Shown here: piece after piece, positions 7,238 to 16,309 of the stretch
Numbering within the stretch: the first letter of the stretch is position 1
Layout: every line of letters starts with the position of its first letter
NCBI RefSeq assembly: GCF_008923205.2
Contig: NZ_WBMS02000027.1
Span: 62,001-126,000 of the forward strand
Length of the DNA stretch: 64,000 bases
Source of the DNA: Actinomadura physcomitrii
GTDB taxonomy: Bacteria; Actinomycetota; Actinomycetes; Streptosporangiales; Streptosporangiaceae
Reading direction: 5' to 3'
Notes under the pieces: model-generated
Seen by the model: the letters and a program-made list of their open reading frames with translations, nothing else
Database searches by the model: none
What the model was told of the DNA's origin: nothing
Position numbers and translations under genes: made by a program

Positions 7238-8515
7238 CTATCCGACGGGCGGGCCGTCCAAGGGCTGCGCGACCTCGCCCGGGACGGCGGGGCCCGTCCC
7301 CTGGCGGTACTGGCGGTGCAGCCCGGTGAGATAGCGCTCGACGCCTTCGACGACGCGGGCGGTCCGGTAGGAGGGGAAGACGTCGAAGGCGTGCTGCCCG
7401 CCCTTCATCTCGGCGTAGATGACCGGCGCCTCGGAGACCTCGCGCAGCCGTTCGACGAAGCGGCGCGCCTCCGGTACGGGGATGAGCGAGTCGCGGCTTC
7501 CGTGGATGACGAAGAAGGGTGGGGCGTCCTTGCGGATGTAGGTGACGGGTGACGCCTTGGCGTACGCCTCGCGGTTCTCCTCGAAGGGCAGTTTGACGAC
7601 CATCTTCTCCATGAGCCGGGTGGAGCCCATGGGGACCGGCCATGGGCCGGCGTCCACGAGGTTGTAGACGCCGTAGAAGGGGACCGCGCCCTGGACGGAG
7701 GTGTCCACGTCCTCGAAGCCGGGCTGGAAGTCGGGCACGTTCGCGCTGAGCGCGACCATCGCGGTGAGGTGGCCGCCCGCGGAGCCGCCCGTCACGCACA
7801 GGAAGCCGGGGTCGGCGCCGTACTCCTCGGCGTGCTCCTTGTACCAGGCCAGGAACCGCTTGAGGTCGATCAGGTGCTCCGGCCAGGTGGCGCGCGGGCT
7901 GAGCCGGTAGTTGACGTTGAACCCGACCCATCCTTGGACGGCCATGTGGTTGAGCAGGGGCAGCCCTTGTTCGCGCTTGTCGCCGATGACCCAGGCGCCG
8001 CCGTGGATCTGCATGAGCCCCGGCCGCAGCCCGCCGCCGTGGCCGTCCCCCGCCGGACCGTAGACGTCGAGCTTCAGGCGCAGCCGTCCGTCCTGGTGGT
8101 AGACGACGTTGCGCTGCACCTTCACGCCTTTGCGCGGGATCAGGCACAGCGGCGGGACGAACAGGGGCGCCAACGGGAAGCGCGGCGCGCCGTCCGGGTC
8201 GAGGTCGAGGGGTGCTCCGCTCTCCCGGAGCGTGACGACGGTACGGCGCGACGCCAGGATGGTGGCGACGGTCCCCGCGACGGCGAGGACGCCGAGGACG
8301 AGGCCCGCCCAGCCGGCCCAGCCGTCCAGTCCCCCGTAGGCGGCGGTGAGGGCGATCGCGACGACCTCGGTGACGAGCAGGTGCGGGGCCATCTCGATGG
8401 TGATCCAGCCGAAGAAGAAGCTCGGCGCCAGCAGGAGGGCGCTGCGGCGGGGGGCGTGGGCGTTGGCCGCCAGAAGGGCGAAGATGATCCCGAAGGCGAG
8501 CAGCAGGTAGGGCAT
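7238..8515 (-). CDS. Membrane-anchored alpha/beta hydrolase (esterase/lipase-like)
   Basis: 425 residues. The N-terminus has three hydrophobic helices (about 1-20, 28-60, 68-88), followed by a hormone-sensitive-lipase-type hydrolase domain. Seen motifs: oxyanion-hole HGGAW at 171-175; nucleophile elbow GGSAGG at 243-248 with Ser245; an acid in HGSRDSLIP near 360; and the catalytic His in GGQHAF near 385. It probably hydrolyses short or medium acyl esters at the membrane; the substrate is unknown. The ATG at 8515 has GGAG upstream. It is divergent from lhr, and its stop lies nine bases from the DUF3046 start on the same strand. Confidence 0.85.
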   Translation of the reverse strand: MPYLLLAFGIIFALLAANAHAPRRSALLLAPSFFFGWITIEMAPHLLVTEVVAIALTAAYGGLDGWAGWAGLVLGVLAVAGTVATILASRRTVVTLRESGAPLDLDPDGAPRFPLAPLFVPPLCLIPRKGVKVQRNVVYHQDGRLRLKLDVYGPAGDGHGGGLRPGLMQIHGGAWVIGDKREQGLPLLNHMAVQGWVGFNVNYRLSPRATWPEHLIDLKRFLAWYKEHAEEYGADPGFLCVTGGSAGGHLTAMVALSANVPDFQPGFEDVDTSVQGAVPFYGVYNLVDAGPWPVPMGSTRLMEKMVVKLPFEENREAYAKASPVTYIRKDAPPFFVIHGSRDSLIPVPEARRFVERLREVSEAPVIYAEMKGGQHAFDVFPSYRTARVVEGVERYLTGLHRQYRQGTGPAVPGEVAQPLDGPPVG

Positions 8516-8621
8516 CGCGACTCCTCGGCGGCATGCGTCCTATCCGTAGACCATGCCCATACAAGCGCTTGCTTACAACGTGACGCGCGCCACGCCGCCG
8601 CATTCTGTCGGACCCGCGAGG

Positions 8622-8627
8622 CAGTAT
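8622..8627 (+). promoter_or_regulatory. Possible -10 element of leaderless lhr
   Basis: CAGTAT ends six bases before the lhr ATG, and there is no ribosome site in between. This spacing would put the transcript start at or next to the ATG. Confidence 0.4.
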
Positions 8628-8633
8628 GGCGCC

Positions 8634-11600
8634 ATGGGCGGTGACGTGCTCGAACTCTTCTCTGCGGCGACCCGCGAGTGGTTCGCCGGCGCGTTCGCCG
8701 CGCCCACCCCGGCGCAGGCCGGGGCGTGGCGGTCGATCGCCGGCGGCGACAACACCCTGGTCGTGGCGCCGACCGGGTCCGGCAAGACCCTCGCCGCGTT
8801 CCTGTGGTCGCTCGACCGCCTCGCCGCGGGCCCGCCGCCCGGCGCCGGTGCCGGCACCAAGACGGGTTCCGGTGCCGGCGGCGAAGCCGCGCCGGAGGGG
8901 CGCCCCGCCGCGGGCTCCGCCGATCCGCTGCGCCGCTGCCGCGTGCTGTACGTCTCGCCGCTGAAGGCCCTGGCCGTCGACGTGGAGCGCAACCTGCGCG
9001 CGCCGCTCACCGGCATCCGGCACGCCGCCCGGCGGCTCGGGCTGCCCGAACCGGACGTCCGGGTCGGGATGCGGTCCGGCGACACCCCGGCCGACGAGCG
9101 CCGCCGGCTCGCCGTGAAGCCGCCCGACATCCTGATCACCACGCCGGAGTCGCTGTTCCTGATCCTCACCTCGCGCGCCCGCGAGTCGCTGCGCGGCGTC
9201 GAGACGGTGATCGTCGACGAGGTGCACGCCGTCGCGGGCACCAAGCGCGGCGCGCACCTGGCGCTGTCCCTGGAGCGGCTGGACGCGCTGCTGGAGCGGC
9301 CCGCGCAGCGGATCGGCCTGTCGGCGACCGTGCGGCCGCCGGAGGAGGTCGCGGCGTTCCTCGGCGGGACGCGGCCCGCGTCGGTCGTGCAACCGGGCTC
9401 GGACAAGGTGTTCGACCTCGACATCGTCGTCCCGGTCGAGGACATGGGCGAGGTGGCGCAGTTCGTCACCGAGTCCGGCGGCGCCGACCCGCGCCAGCGC
9501 AGCATCTGGCCCCACGTGGAGGACCGGCTCCTCGACCTGATCCAGGCGCACCGCTCGACGCTGGTGTTCGCCAACTCGCGGCGCCTGGCCGAACGCCTCT
9601 GCGGGCGCCTCAACGAGCTCGCCTATGAGCGTGCTGCCGGCGAGCCGCTCCCCGAGAACCACTCCCCCGCCGAGTTGATGGCCGAGGCCGGCTCGTCCAG
9701 GGGCGCGCCGGGGGAGATCGCGCGCGCGCACCACGGGTCCGTCTCCAAGGAGGAGCGGGCCGGGATCGAGAACGCGCTCAAGGAGGGCCGCCTCCCGGCG
9801 GTCGTCGCCACGTCCAGTCTTGAGCTGGGCATCGACATGGGCGCGGTCGACCTGGTCGTCCAGGTGGAGTCGCCGCCGTCGGTGGCGAGCGGCCTGCAGC
9901 GGGTCGGCCGCGCCGGGCACCAGGTCGGGGCGGTCTCCAAGGGCGTCATCTTCCCCAAGTACCGCGGCGACCTCGTCCAGACGGCCGTGGTGGCCGAGCG
10001 GATGCGCGGCGGCGCGATCGAGGAGCTGCACTACCCGCGCAATCCCCTCGACGTGCTGGCGCAGCAGATCGTCGCGATGGTCTCCATGGACGAGTGGACC
10101 GTCGACGACCTGGAGTCCCTGGTCAAGCGCGCCGCGCCGTACGCGACGCTGCCGAGGTCGGCGCTGGAGGCGACCCTCGACATGCTCGCCGGGCGCTACC
10201 CCAGCGACGAGTTCGGCGAGCTGCGCCCCCGCCTGGTCTGGGACCGCGTCACCGGCGTCCTGCACGACCGCCCGGGCGCGCAGCGCCTCGCCGTGACCAG
10301 CGGCGGCACCATCCCCGACCGCGGCCTGTTCGGCGTGTTCCTCGTCGGAGAGAAGTCCTCCCGCGTCGGCGAGCTCGACGAGGAGATGGTCTACGAGTCG
10401 CGGGTCGGCGACGTGTTCGTGCTGGGCGCCAGCTCGTGGCGGATCGAGGACATCACCCCCGACCGCGTCCTGGTCTCGCCCGCCCCCGGGCAGCCGGGCA
10501 AGCTGCCCTTCTGGCACGGCGACGCGCTGGGCCGCCCCGCCGAGCTGGGCCGCGCGCTCGGCGCGTTCACCCGCGAGCTGGCCGCCCTGCCCGCGCAGGC
10601 GGCCCGCGAACGCGTCGCCTCGGCCGGGCTGGACGACTGGGCGGCCGGGAACCTCGTCTCCTACCTGGGCGAGCAGCGGGAGGCCACCGGGCACGTCCCC
10701 GACGACCGGACGATGGTCGTCGAACGGTTCCGCGACGAGCTCGGCGACTGGCGGATGGTCGTCCACTCCCCGCTGGGCGCGCGCGTGCACGCCCCGTGGG
10801 CGCTCGCCATCGCGGGCCGGCTGCGGGAACGGTACGGCGTCGACGCGCAGGCCATGCACGCCGACGACGGCATCGTCATCCGCATCCCCGACATGGACGA
10901 GCCGCCGAGCCTCGACCTCGCGGTGTTCGACGCCGACGACATCGAGCGCATCGTGGTGGACGAGCTGGGCGGCTCCGCGCTGTTCGCGGCGCGTTTCCGC
11001 GAGTGCGCGGCGCGCTCCCTGCTGCTGCCGCGCCGCCGGCCCGACAAGCGGATGCCGCTGTGGCAGCAGCGCCAGCGGGCCGCGCAGCTGCTGGCGGTCG
11101 CGAGCAAGTACCCATCGTTCCCGATCACCCTGGAGACGATGCGCGAGTGCCTGCAGGACGTGTTCGACGTCCCTGGCCTCGTCCAGCTGATGCGCGACAT
11201 GTCCGGCCGCAAGGTCCGCCTCGTCGAGGTGGAGACGCCCGAGCCGTCGCCCTACGCGCGCTCCCTGCTGTTCCACTATGTCGGCGCGTTCATGTACGAG
11301 GGCGACTCGCCACTGGCCGAGCGCCGCGCGCAGGCGCTGGCGCTCGACTCGGCGCTGCTCGCCGAGCTGCTCGGCCAGGCCGATCTGCGCGAGCTGCTCG
11401 ACCCGGACGCGGTCGCCGACATCGAGCGCGAGCTGCAGTGCCTCGTCCCGGACCGCCGCGCCCGCGATCTCGAAGGCGTGGCGGACCTGCTGCGCGCCCT
11501 CGGCCCGCTCACGACGGCCGAGGTCGCGCTCCGGACGACCGTGGCGAGCGACGCCGGGGTGCCCGTCGATCCGCGCCCCGCCGACGGCGCGGCCGCCCGG

Positions 11601-13499
11601 CCCGGGACCGGCGCGGAGCGGGAGCCCGGCGCCTCTGGTGGCGAAGCAGCCGATTTCACGGTCGGCGGTGATCCCGACTCCGCCGAAGGCACGGGCAGAG
11701 CCGGCGCCGGTGCGGTGGACGCGGCGCACGGCGGCTCCCAGGCGCGAGACGGTTCGCCGGCGCGGGACGTCATGGTGGCGGCGTCGCGGTGGCTGGAAGA
11801 ACTGGAGGCGACGCGGCGGGCGATCCGCGTCCGCGTCGCCGGGGAGGAGCGGTGGTCGGCGATCGAGGATGCGGCGCGCCTCCGGGACGCGCTCGGCGCG
11901 CCGCTGCCCGTCGGGGTCCCCGAGGCGTTCCTCGAACCGGTGGACGACCCGCTCGGCGACCTGGTGTCGCGCTACGCGCGCACGCACGGGCCGTTCCGGA
12001 CCGGCGAGGTCGCCGCGCGTTTCGGGCTCGGCGCGGCCGTGGTCGCCGAGACGCTCCGGCGGCTCGCGGGCGCGGGCCGGGTGGTCGAGGGCGAGTTCCT
12101 GCCGGTCGAGGCCGTCGCGGGCCCGCTGACCGGTGAATGGTGCGACACCGGGGTGCTGCGGACGCTGCGGCGCCGGTCGCTGGCGCGGCTGCGCGCCGAG
12201 GTGGAGCCGTCCCCGCCGGAGTCGCTCGGGCGTTTCCTGCCGGTCTGGCACGGCGTCACCGGAGGGTCGCGGCTGCGCGGCGTCGACGCGCTCGTCCAGG
12301 CGATCGAGCAGCTGCAGGGCGCGGCCGTGCCGGCGTCGGCGCTGGAGTCGCTGGTGCTGCCGTCGCGGGTCGCGGGCTACTCCCCCGCCATGCTGGACGA
12401 GCTGACCTCCGCCGGCGAGGTGGTCTGGGCGGGCCAGGGCGGGCTGCCCGGCGGTGACGGCTGGGTCGCGCTGTACCTGGCCGACACCGCGCCGCTGCTC
12501 ATGCCGGAGCCCGCGGAGATCACCCTGACGCCCGCGCATCAGGCCGTGCTGGACGCCCTCGACGGTGGCGGCGCGCTGTTCTTCCGCACCCTCTCCGACC
12601 GGGTGAACGCGCAGGTCACCACCGCCGACACCGACCTGGTCACGGCCGTGTGGGACCTGGTCTGGGCGGGGCACCTCACCAACGACACGCTCGCGCCGCT
12701 GCGCGCGGCGCTCGGCTCGGGCCGGCCGACGCACCGGTCGCGGACGACCCGGCGGGGCCGTCCCGTCCTGCCGTCCAGGACGGGCCCGCCCACGGTCGCG
12801 GGCCGCTGGTGGCCGCTGCCGGCCCGCGAGACCACGGCGACGCTGCGCTCGCACGCGCTGGCGGAGGCGCTGCTGGAGCGGTACGGCATCGTCATCCGCG
12901 GCGCGGTGGCGGCCGAGCGCACGCCGGGCGGGTTCTCCGCGGTCTACCCGGTGCTGCGCGCGTTCGAGGAGAGCGGCCGGTGCCGGCGCGGGTACTTCGT
13001 CGAAGGGCTCGGCGCCGCGCAGTTCGCGCTGCCCGGGGCGGTCGACCGGCTCCGTGCGCTGCGCCCGTCGGCCGCCGCGCCGGACGACATCTCCGCGCTC
13101 TGGGAGACGCCCCGCAAACCGGACGTCCGCGCGCTGGTCCTCGCCGCCGCCGACCCGGCGAACCCGTACGGCGCCGCGCTGCCCTGGCCCGGCCGCGAGG
13201 ACGAGGTCGCGAGCGGCCACAAGCCGGGCCGCAAGGCGGGCGCGCTGGTCGTGCTGGTCGAGGGGCGCCTCGTCCTCTACGTCGAGCGCGGCGGCAAGAC
13301 GCTGCTGACCTGGGACGACGACCCGGACGTGCTGCAGCCGGCGGTCGACGCGCTCGCGCTCGCGGTGCGCGAGGGCGCGCTCGGCAAGCTGACCGTGGAG
13401 CGCGCCGACGGGGCGGCGATCGGCGATTCGCCGCTCGCCGCCGCCCTGGAGTCGGCGGGCTTCCACCCCACCCCCCGGGGCCTGCGCCTGCGCGCCTGA
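8634..13499 (+). CDS. lhr: Lhr family ATP-dependent helicase
   Basis: A large DNA-repair helicase of superfamily 2 that moves 3'-5' on single-stranded DNA. The 1621-residue protein has Walker A APTGSGKT at 45-52 and a DEVH box in VIVDEVHA near 195. The SAT motif is LSATVR, and helicase domain 2 contains SSLELGIDMG and QRVGRAGH. A long Lhr-core and C-terminal extension follows (LLFHYVGAFMYEGDSPLAERR), as in full-length bacterial Lhr (about 1500-1600 residues). A proline/alanine/glycine-rich linker occurs around 970-1040. Start ATG at 8634 by homology; no ribosome site is seen, so it may be leaderless. A very long open frame on the opposite strand is only a composition shadow. Confidence 0.95.
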   Translation: MGGDVLELFSAATREWFAGAFAAPTPAQAGAWRSIAGGDNTLVVAPTGSGKTLAAFLWSLDRLAAGPPPGAGAGTKTGSGAGGEAAPEGRPAAGSADPLRRCRVLYVSPLKALAVDVERNLRAPLTGIRHAARRLGLPEPDVRVGMRSGDTPADERRRLAVKPPDILITTPESLFLILTSRARESLRGVETVIVDEVHAVAGTKRGAHLALSLERLDALLERPAQRIGLSATVRPPEEVAAFLGGTRPASVVQPGSDKVFDLDIVVPVEDMGEVAQFVTESGGADPRQRSIWPHVEDRLLDLIQAHRSTLVFANSRRLAERLCGRLNELAYERAAGEPLPENHSPAELMAEAGSSRGAPGEIARAHHGSVSKEERAGIENALKEGRLPAVVATSSLELGIDMGAVDLVVQVESPPSVASGLQRVGRAGHQVGAVSKGVIFPKYRGDLVQTAVVAERMRGGAIEELHYPRNPLDVLAQQIVAMVSMDEWTVDDLESLVKRAAPYATLPRSALEATLDMLAGRYPSDEFGELRPRLVWDRVTGVLHDRPGAQRLAVTSGGTIPDRGLFGVFLVGEKSSRVGELDEEMVYESRVGDVFVLGASSWRIEDITPDRVLVSPAPGQPGKLPFWHGDALGRPAELGRALGAFTRELAALPAQAARERVASAGLDDWAAGNLVSYLGEQREATGHVPDDRTMVVERFRDELGDWRMVVHSPLGARVHAPWALAIAGRLRERYGVDAQAMHADDGIVIRIPDMDEPPSLDLAVFDADDIERIVVDELGGSALFAARFRECAARSLLLPRRRPDKRMPLWQQRQRAAQLLAVASKYPSFPITLETMRECLQDVFDVPGLVQLMRDMSGRKVRLVEVETPEPSPYARSLLFHYVGAFMYEGDSPLAERRAQALALDSALLAELLGQADLRELLDPDAVADIERELQCLVPDRRARDLEGVADLLRALGPLTTAEVALRTTVASDAGVPVDPRPADGAAARPGTGAEREPGASGGEAADFTVGGDPDSAEGTGRAGAGAVDAAHGGSQARDGSPARDVMVAASRWLEELEATRRAIRVRVAGEERWSAIEDAARLRDALGAPLPVGVPEAFLEPVDDPLGDLVSRYARTHGPFRTGEVAARFGLGAAVVAETLRRLAGAGRVVEGEFLPVEAVAGPLTGEWCDTGVLRTLRRRSLARLRAEVEPSPPESLGRFLPVWHGVTGGSRLRGVDALVQAIEQLQGAAVPASALESLVLPSRVAGYSPAMLDELTSAGEVVWAGQGGLPGGDGWVALYLADTAPLLMPEPAEITLTPAHQAVLDALDGGGALFFRTLSDRVNAQVTTADTDLVTAVWDLVWAGHLTNDTLAPLRAALGSGRPTHRSRTTRRGRPVLPSRTGPPTVAGRWWPLPARETTATLRSHALAEALLERYGIVIRGAVAAERTPGGFSAVYPVLRAFEESGRCRRGYFVEGLGAAQFALPGAVDRLRALRPSAAAPDDISALWETPRKPDVRALVLAAADPANPYGAALPWPGREDEVASGHKPGRKAGALVVLVEGRLVLYVERGGKTLLTWDDDPDVLQPAVDALALAVREGALGKLTVERADGAAIGDSPLAAALESAGFHPTPRGLRLRA

Positions 13500-13506
13500 C
13501 GGGGGG

Positions 13507-15840
13507 TCAGCGGCGGCGGCCCTTGAACATGGAGATCAGGCCGCGGAGGGCGCGCTCGTCGAGGGAGCCGAACGGGTTGTCGTGGACGAGGTACGTCCAG
13601 GTCGCGGACGGCCGTTTCAGGCCGGCGGCGTCGAGGTCGATGCCGGCCTCGGTGGCGGTGAGCTCCTCGAACGCGGCGGCCGAGCGGCGGCGGGCGTCGC
13701 CGAGCAGGCGCTTGCCCGCCGGGACGGCCTCCCGGTTGAACTCGACGAGCGGGTCCAGGCCGCGGCCGAGGGACCGCAGGTGGATGCCCTCCCGCAGGTC
13801 GGCGAGGAAGGCCAGGTGCTCGGCCCAGCAGCGGTCCAGCTGGTACAGGACGATCTGCCGGGCGGCCTCCGCGACCGCGCCGGCGCCGGCGATCTTCGTC
13901 AGTTCGGCGTGCTTGCCGGGGGCGTCGGCGGCCATGGCCTTGTCGGCCGCGTCACCGGTCAGGACGGCGTCGCGCTCGGCGAGCACCTCGCGGCGCTGCA
14001 GCCCGATGAGCTGGTTGTACCGCCAGGTGTTGCGGTGCAGTTCGAGGTCGACGCCCTCGGCGACGCGCTGGGCGTGGCCGACGATCCAGTGCGCGCCCCT
14101 GTCGTCGACGCGGCCGTCGTCCGCGGCGGGGCCCTGGTAGGTCTCGTCGGGCGCGTAGCGGGTGACGAGGTCGTCCTGGAGGCTGGTGAAGAACACCGAA
14201 CCGCCGGGGTCGCCCTGCCGGCCGGCGCGGCCGCGGAGCTGGTCGTCCAGCCGGCTGCTGTGGTAGCGGCCGGTGCCGATCACCAGCAGGCCGCCCGCGG
14301 CGGCGACCTGGTCGCGCCGCGATCCGTCCCGGTCGGCGGGCGCGGTGCCGGGGACGGACTCGCCGGGCCCGCCGCCGAGCCGGATGTCGGTGCCGCGGCC
14401 CGCCATCTGGGTGGAGACGGTGACCGCGCCGGGCGCGCCCGCCTCGGCGATGATCGCGGCCTCCTCGGCGTCGTTCTTGGCGTTGAGCACGACGGGGTCG
14501 ACGCCCGCGCGGACGAGCCGGCGGGCGAGCCGCTCGGACTCGGCGACGTCGCCGGTGCCGACCAGGACGGGCCGCCCGGCGGCGTGCGCCGCGACGATCT
14601 CCTCGACGACCGCGACCTCCTTGTCGGCGGTGGTGGCGTACAGGCGGTCGGGCTCGTCGTCGCGGACGCAGGGCCGGTTCGGCGGGACGACGGCGATCTG
14701 CAGCCCGTAGAACTCGGTGAGCTGCCCCGCGACGGCCATCGCCGTGCCGGTCATCCCGCAGCGAACCGGGTAGCGGCCGATCAGCTCCTGCACCGTGATC
14801 GAGTCGAGGATCTCCCCGGACGGCGACGCCTCGAGTTCCTCCTTCGCCTCGACGGCCGCCTGCAGGCCGTCCGGCCAGCGCTGCAGCAGCGCGACCCGGC
14901 CCCGCGACTCGCTGATCAGCTTCACGGCGCCGTCCCGGACGATGTAGTCGACGTCGCGATGCAGCAGCACCTCGGCGTGCAGCGCGACGTTCACCGCGGT
15001 CAGCGTCGCGAGGTTCTCGGGGGCGTACAGGTCCAGGCCGAGGACGCGCTCGACCTCGCGGGAGCCCGCGGCGGTCAGCTGGACGTTGCGGGCCTCCTCG
15101 TCGGTGGCGTAGTGCAGGCCGGGCCGCAGCCGCCGGACGAGGTCGGCGTAGCGGGGGTCGGCGGGGTCGAGGTCGGCGGCGCCGGCCAGCACGAGCGGCA
15201 CCATCGCCTCGTCGACCAGCACCGAGTCGGCCTCGTCGATCAGCGCGACGGAGGCCGCGGCCTGCACGGCGCCGGCGGGGTCGGTGACGAGCCGGTCGCG
15301 GAGCAGGTCGAAGCCGATCTCGCTGACGGGCCCGTAGACGACGTCGGCCCGGTACGCGGCGCGCCGCTCGTCCGGTGCGGAGGCCTGCCCGATCGAGGCG
15401 GCCGACACCCCGAGCATGGCGTAGAGCGGTCCCATCCAGGCGGCGTCGCGGCGGGCGAGGTAGTCGTTCACCGACATGACGTGGACGCGCTCGCCGCGCA
15501 GCGCGTAGCCGGCGGCGGCGAGGGCGCCGGCCAGGGTCTTGCCCTCGCCGGTGGCCATCTCGGCGACGTGCCCGGCGAGCAGCGCGAGGGTGCCGGCGAG
15601 CTGGACGTCGAAGGGCCGCTCGCCGATCGCGCGGCGGGCGGCCTCGCGGCCGATCGCGCAGAACTCGGGCAGGTCGGCGATCAGGTCCGGGGCGGACGCG
15701 GCGGCGGTCAGTTCCGCGTCGGTGAGTCCGCGGATCCGCTCCTCGCGCCGTCCGGCCTCCTCGACGACGGCGCGGAAGGGTGCGAGGTCGACGCTTCCGG
15801 GCTTCTGGACGAGCCGCCGGAATCGGTCACGCAGCGCCAT
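13507..15840 (-). CDS. secA2: Accessory Sec translocase ATPase SecA2
   Basis: ATPase motor for export of a subset of proteins. The 777 residues are shorter than housekeeping SecA (about 900-950) and lack the C-terminal zinc-binding tail, as SecA2 proteins do. Visible motifs: Walker A MATGEGKT around 95-102, VMSVNDYLARRDA, DEADSVLVDEA near 205, the preprotein cross-linking region, MAGRGTDIRLGG in helicase domain 2, and GRAGRQGDPG. The C-terminus ends GSLDERALRGLISMFKGRR. Start ATG at 15840. It is convergent with lhr, 7 bases between stops. Its substrates cannot be predicted from this window. Confidence 0.93.
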   Translation of the reverse strand: MALRDRFRRLVQKPGSVDLAPFRAVVEEAGRREERIRGLTDAELTAAASAPDLIADLPEFCAIGREAARRAIGERPFDVQLAGTLALLAGHVAEMATGEGKTLAGALAAAGYALRGERVHVMSVNDYLARRDAAWMGPLYAMLGVSAASIGQASAPDERRAAYRADVVYGPVSEIGFDLLRDRLVTDPAGAVQAAASVALIDEADSVLVDEAMVPLVLAGAADLDPADPRYADLVRRLRPGLHYATDEEARNVQLTAAGSREVERVLGLDLYAPENLATLTAVNVALHAEVLLHRDVDYIVRDGAVKLISESRGRVALLQRWPDGLQAAVEAKEELEASPSGEILDSITVQELIGRYPVRCGMTGTAMAVAGQLTEFYGLQIAVVPPNRPCVRDDEPDRLYATTADKEVAVVEEIVAAHAAGRPVLVGTGDVAESERLARRLVRAGVDPVVLNAKNDAEEAAIIAEAGAPGAVTVSTQMAGRGTDIRLGGGPGESVPGTAPADRDGSRRDQVAAAGGLLVIGTGRYHSSRLDDQLRGRAGRQGDPGGSVFFTSLQDDLVTRYAPDETYQGPAADDGRVDDRGAHWIVGHAQRVAEGVDLELHRNTWRYNQLIGLQRREVLAERDAVLTGDAADKAMAADAPGKHAELTKIAGAGAVAEAARQIVLYQLDRCWAEHLAFLADLREGIHLRSLGRGLDPLVEFNREAVPAGKRLLGDARRRSAAAFEELTATEAGIDLDAAGLKRPSATWTYLVHDNPFGSLDERALRGLISMFKGRRR

Positions 15841-16072
15841 AACGCCCCCTCGATGGCTCGGTCACGGTCCCCCCAACGGCCGGGTCGGATCCCTCGTTCC
15901 ACATGATCACCGCAGAAGGTCTCCGGAAGATCTCCGGGAGGTCTCCGCACGAGGTCTGACCTCGAATTCATCCCCAAGATGGATCCCCGCGAGCCTTCCG
16001 TTTGAGAGCATGGACGCATCACGGGGTTGCGGTGGCCACGGGGAGAGCGTCACCGCGGAACGGGGTTTCACC

Positions 16073-16207
16073 ATGACACCTACGGCACGGTGGGCCGCCG
16101 CGCAGCGGCGCAAGCGCCAGATCATCAGCCGGACGGTCATCGACCGCGCGCTCAACGACCCGCGGCGCCACGACCAGGCCGCGGCCCTCACGGCGCAGGG
16201 GAAGTAA
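16073..16207 (+). CDS. Small basic protein, 44 residues, unknown
   Basis: A short frame (MTPTARWAAAQRRKRQIISR...) whose third codon positions are almost all G or C, the codon pattern of real genes here. It is followed within 25 bases by a strong hairpin, also consistent with a real gene. The protein is basic and probably helical, with no cysteine or membrane segment. The ribosome site is weak (GGAACGGGG). I do not recognise a family. It sits alone between secA2 (opposite strand) and the ROK regulator. Confidence 0.6.
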   Translation: MTPTARWAAAQRRKRQIISRTVIDRALNDPRRHDQAAALTAQGK

Positions 16208-16229
16208 GGCCGGTTCGCCGGCCTGCCCG

Positions 16230-16254
16230 GCGCCCCCGCTTCGGGCGGGGGCGC
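16230..16254. terminator. Hairpin terminator after the 44-aa ORF
   Basis: GCGCCCCCGC, five-base loop TTCGG, GCGGGGGCGC: a perfect 10-bp GC stem followed by TTCGGT. It lies between convergent transcription units (the small ORF and the ROK gene) and may work in both directions. Confidence 0.7.
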
Positions 16255-16309
16255 TTCGGTATGCCCGCACGAGCCGCGTCCCCCGCACGAGCGCCGTCCC
16301 CCGGCGGGG

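Noticed and set aside
6993..13466. A 2157-codon open frame on the minus strand opposite lhr
   Set aside because: It is antisense to a clear Lhr helicase and overlaps the esterase gene. Its protein is low-complexity (R, A, G, H, D) as expected from the complement of GC-rich codons.
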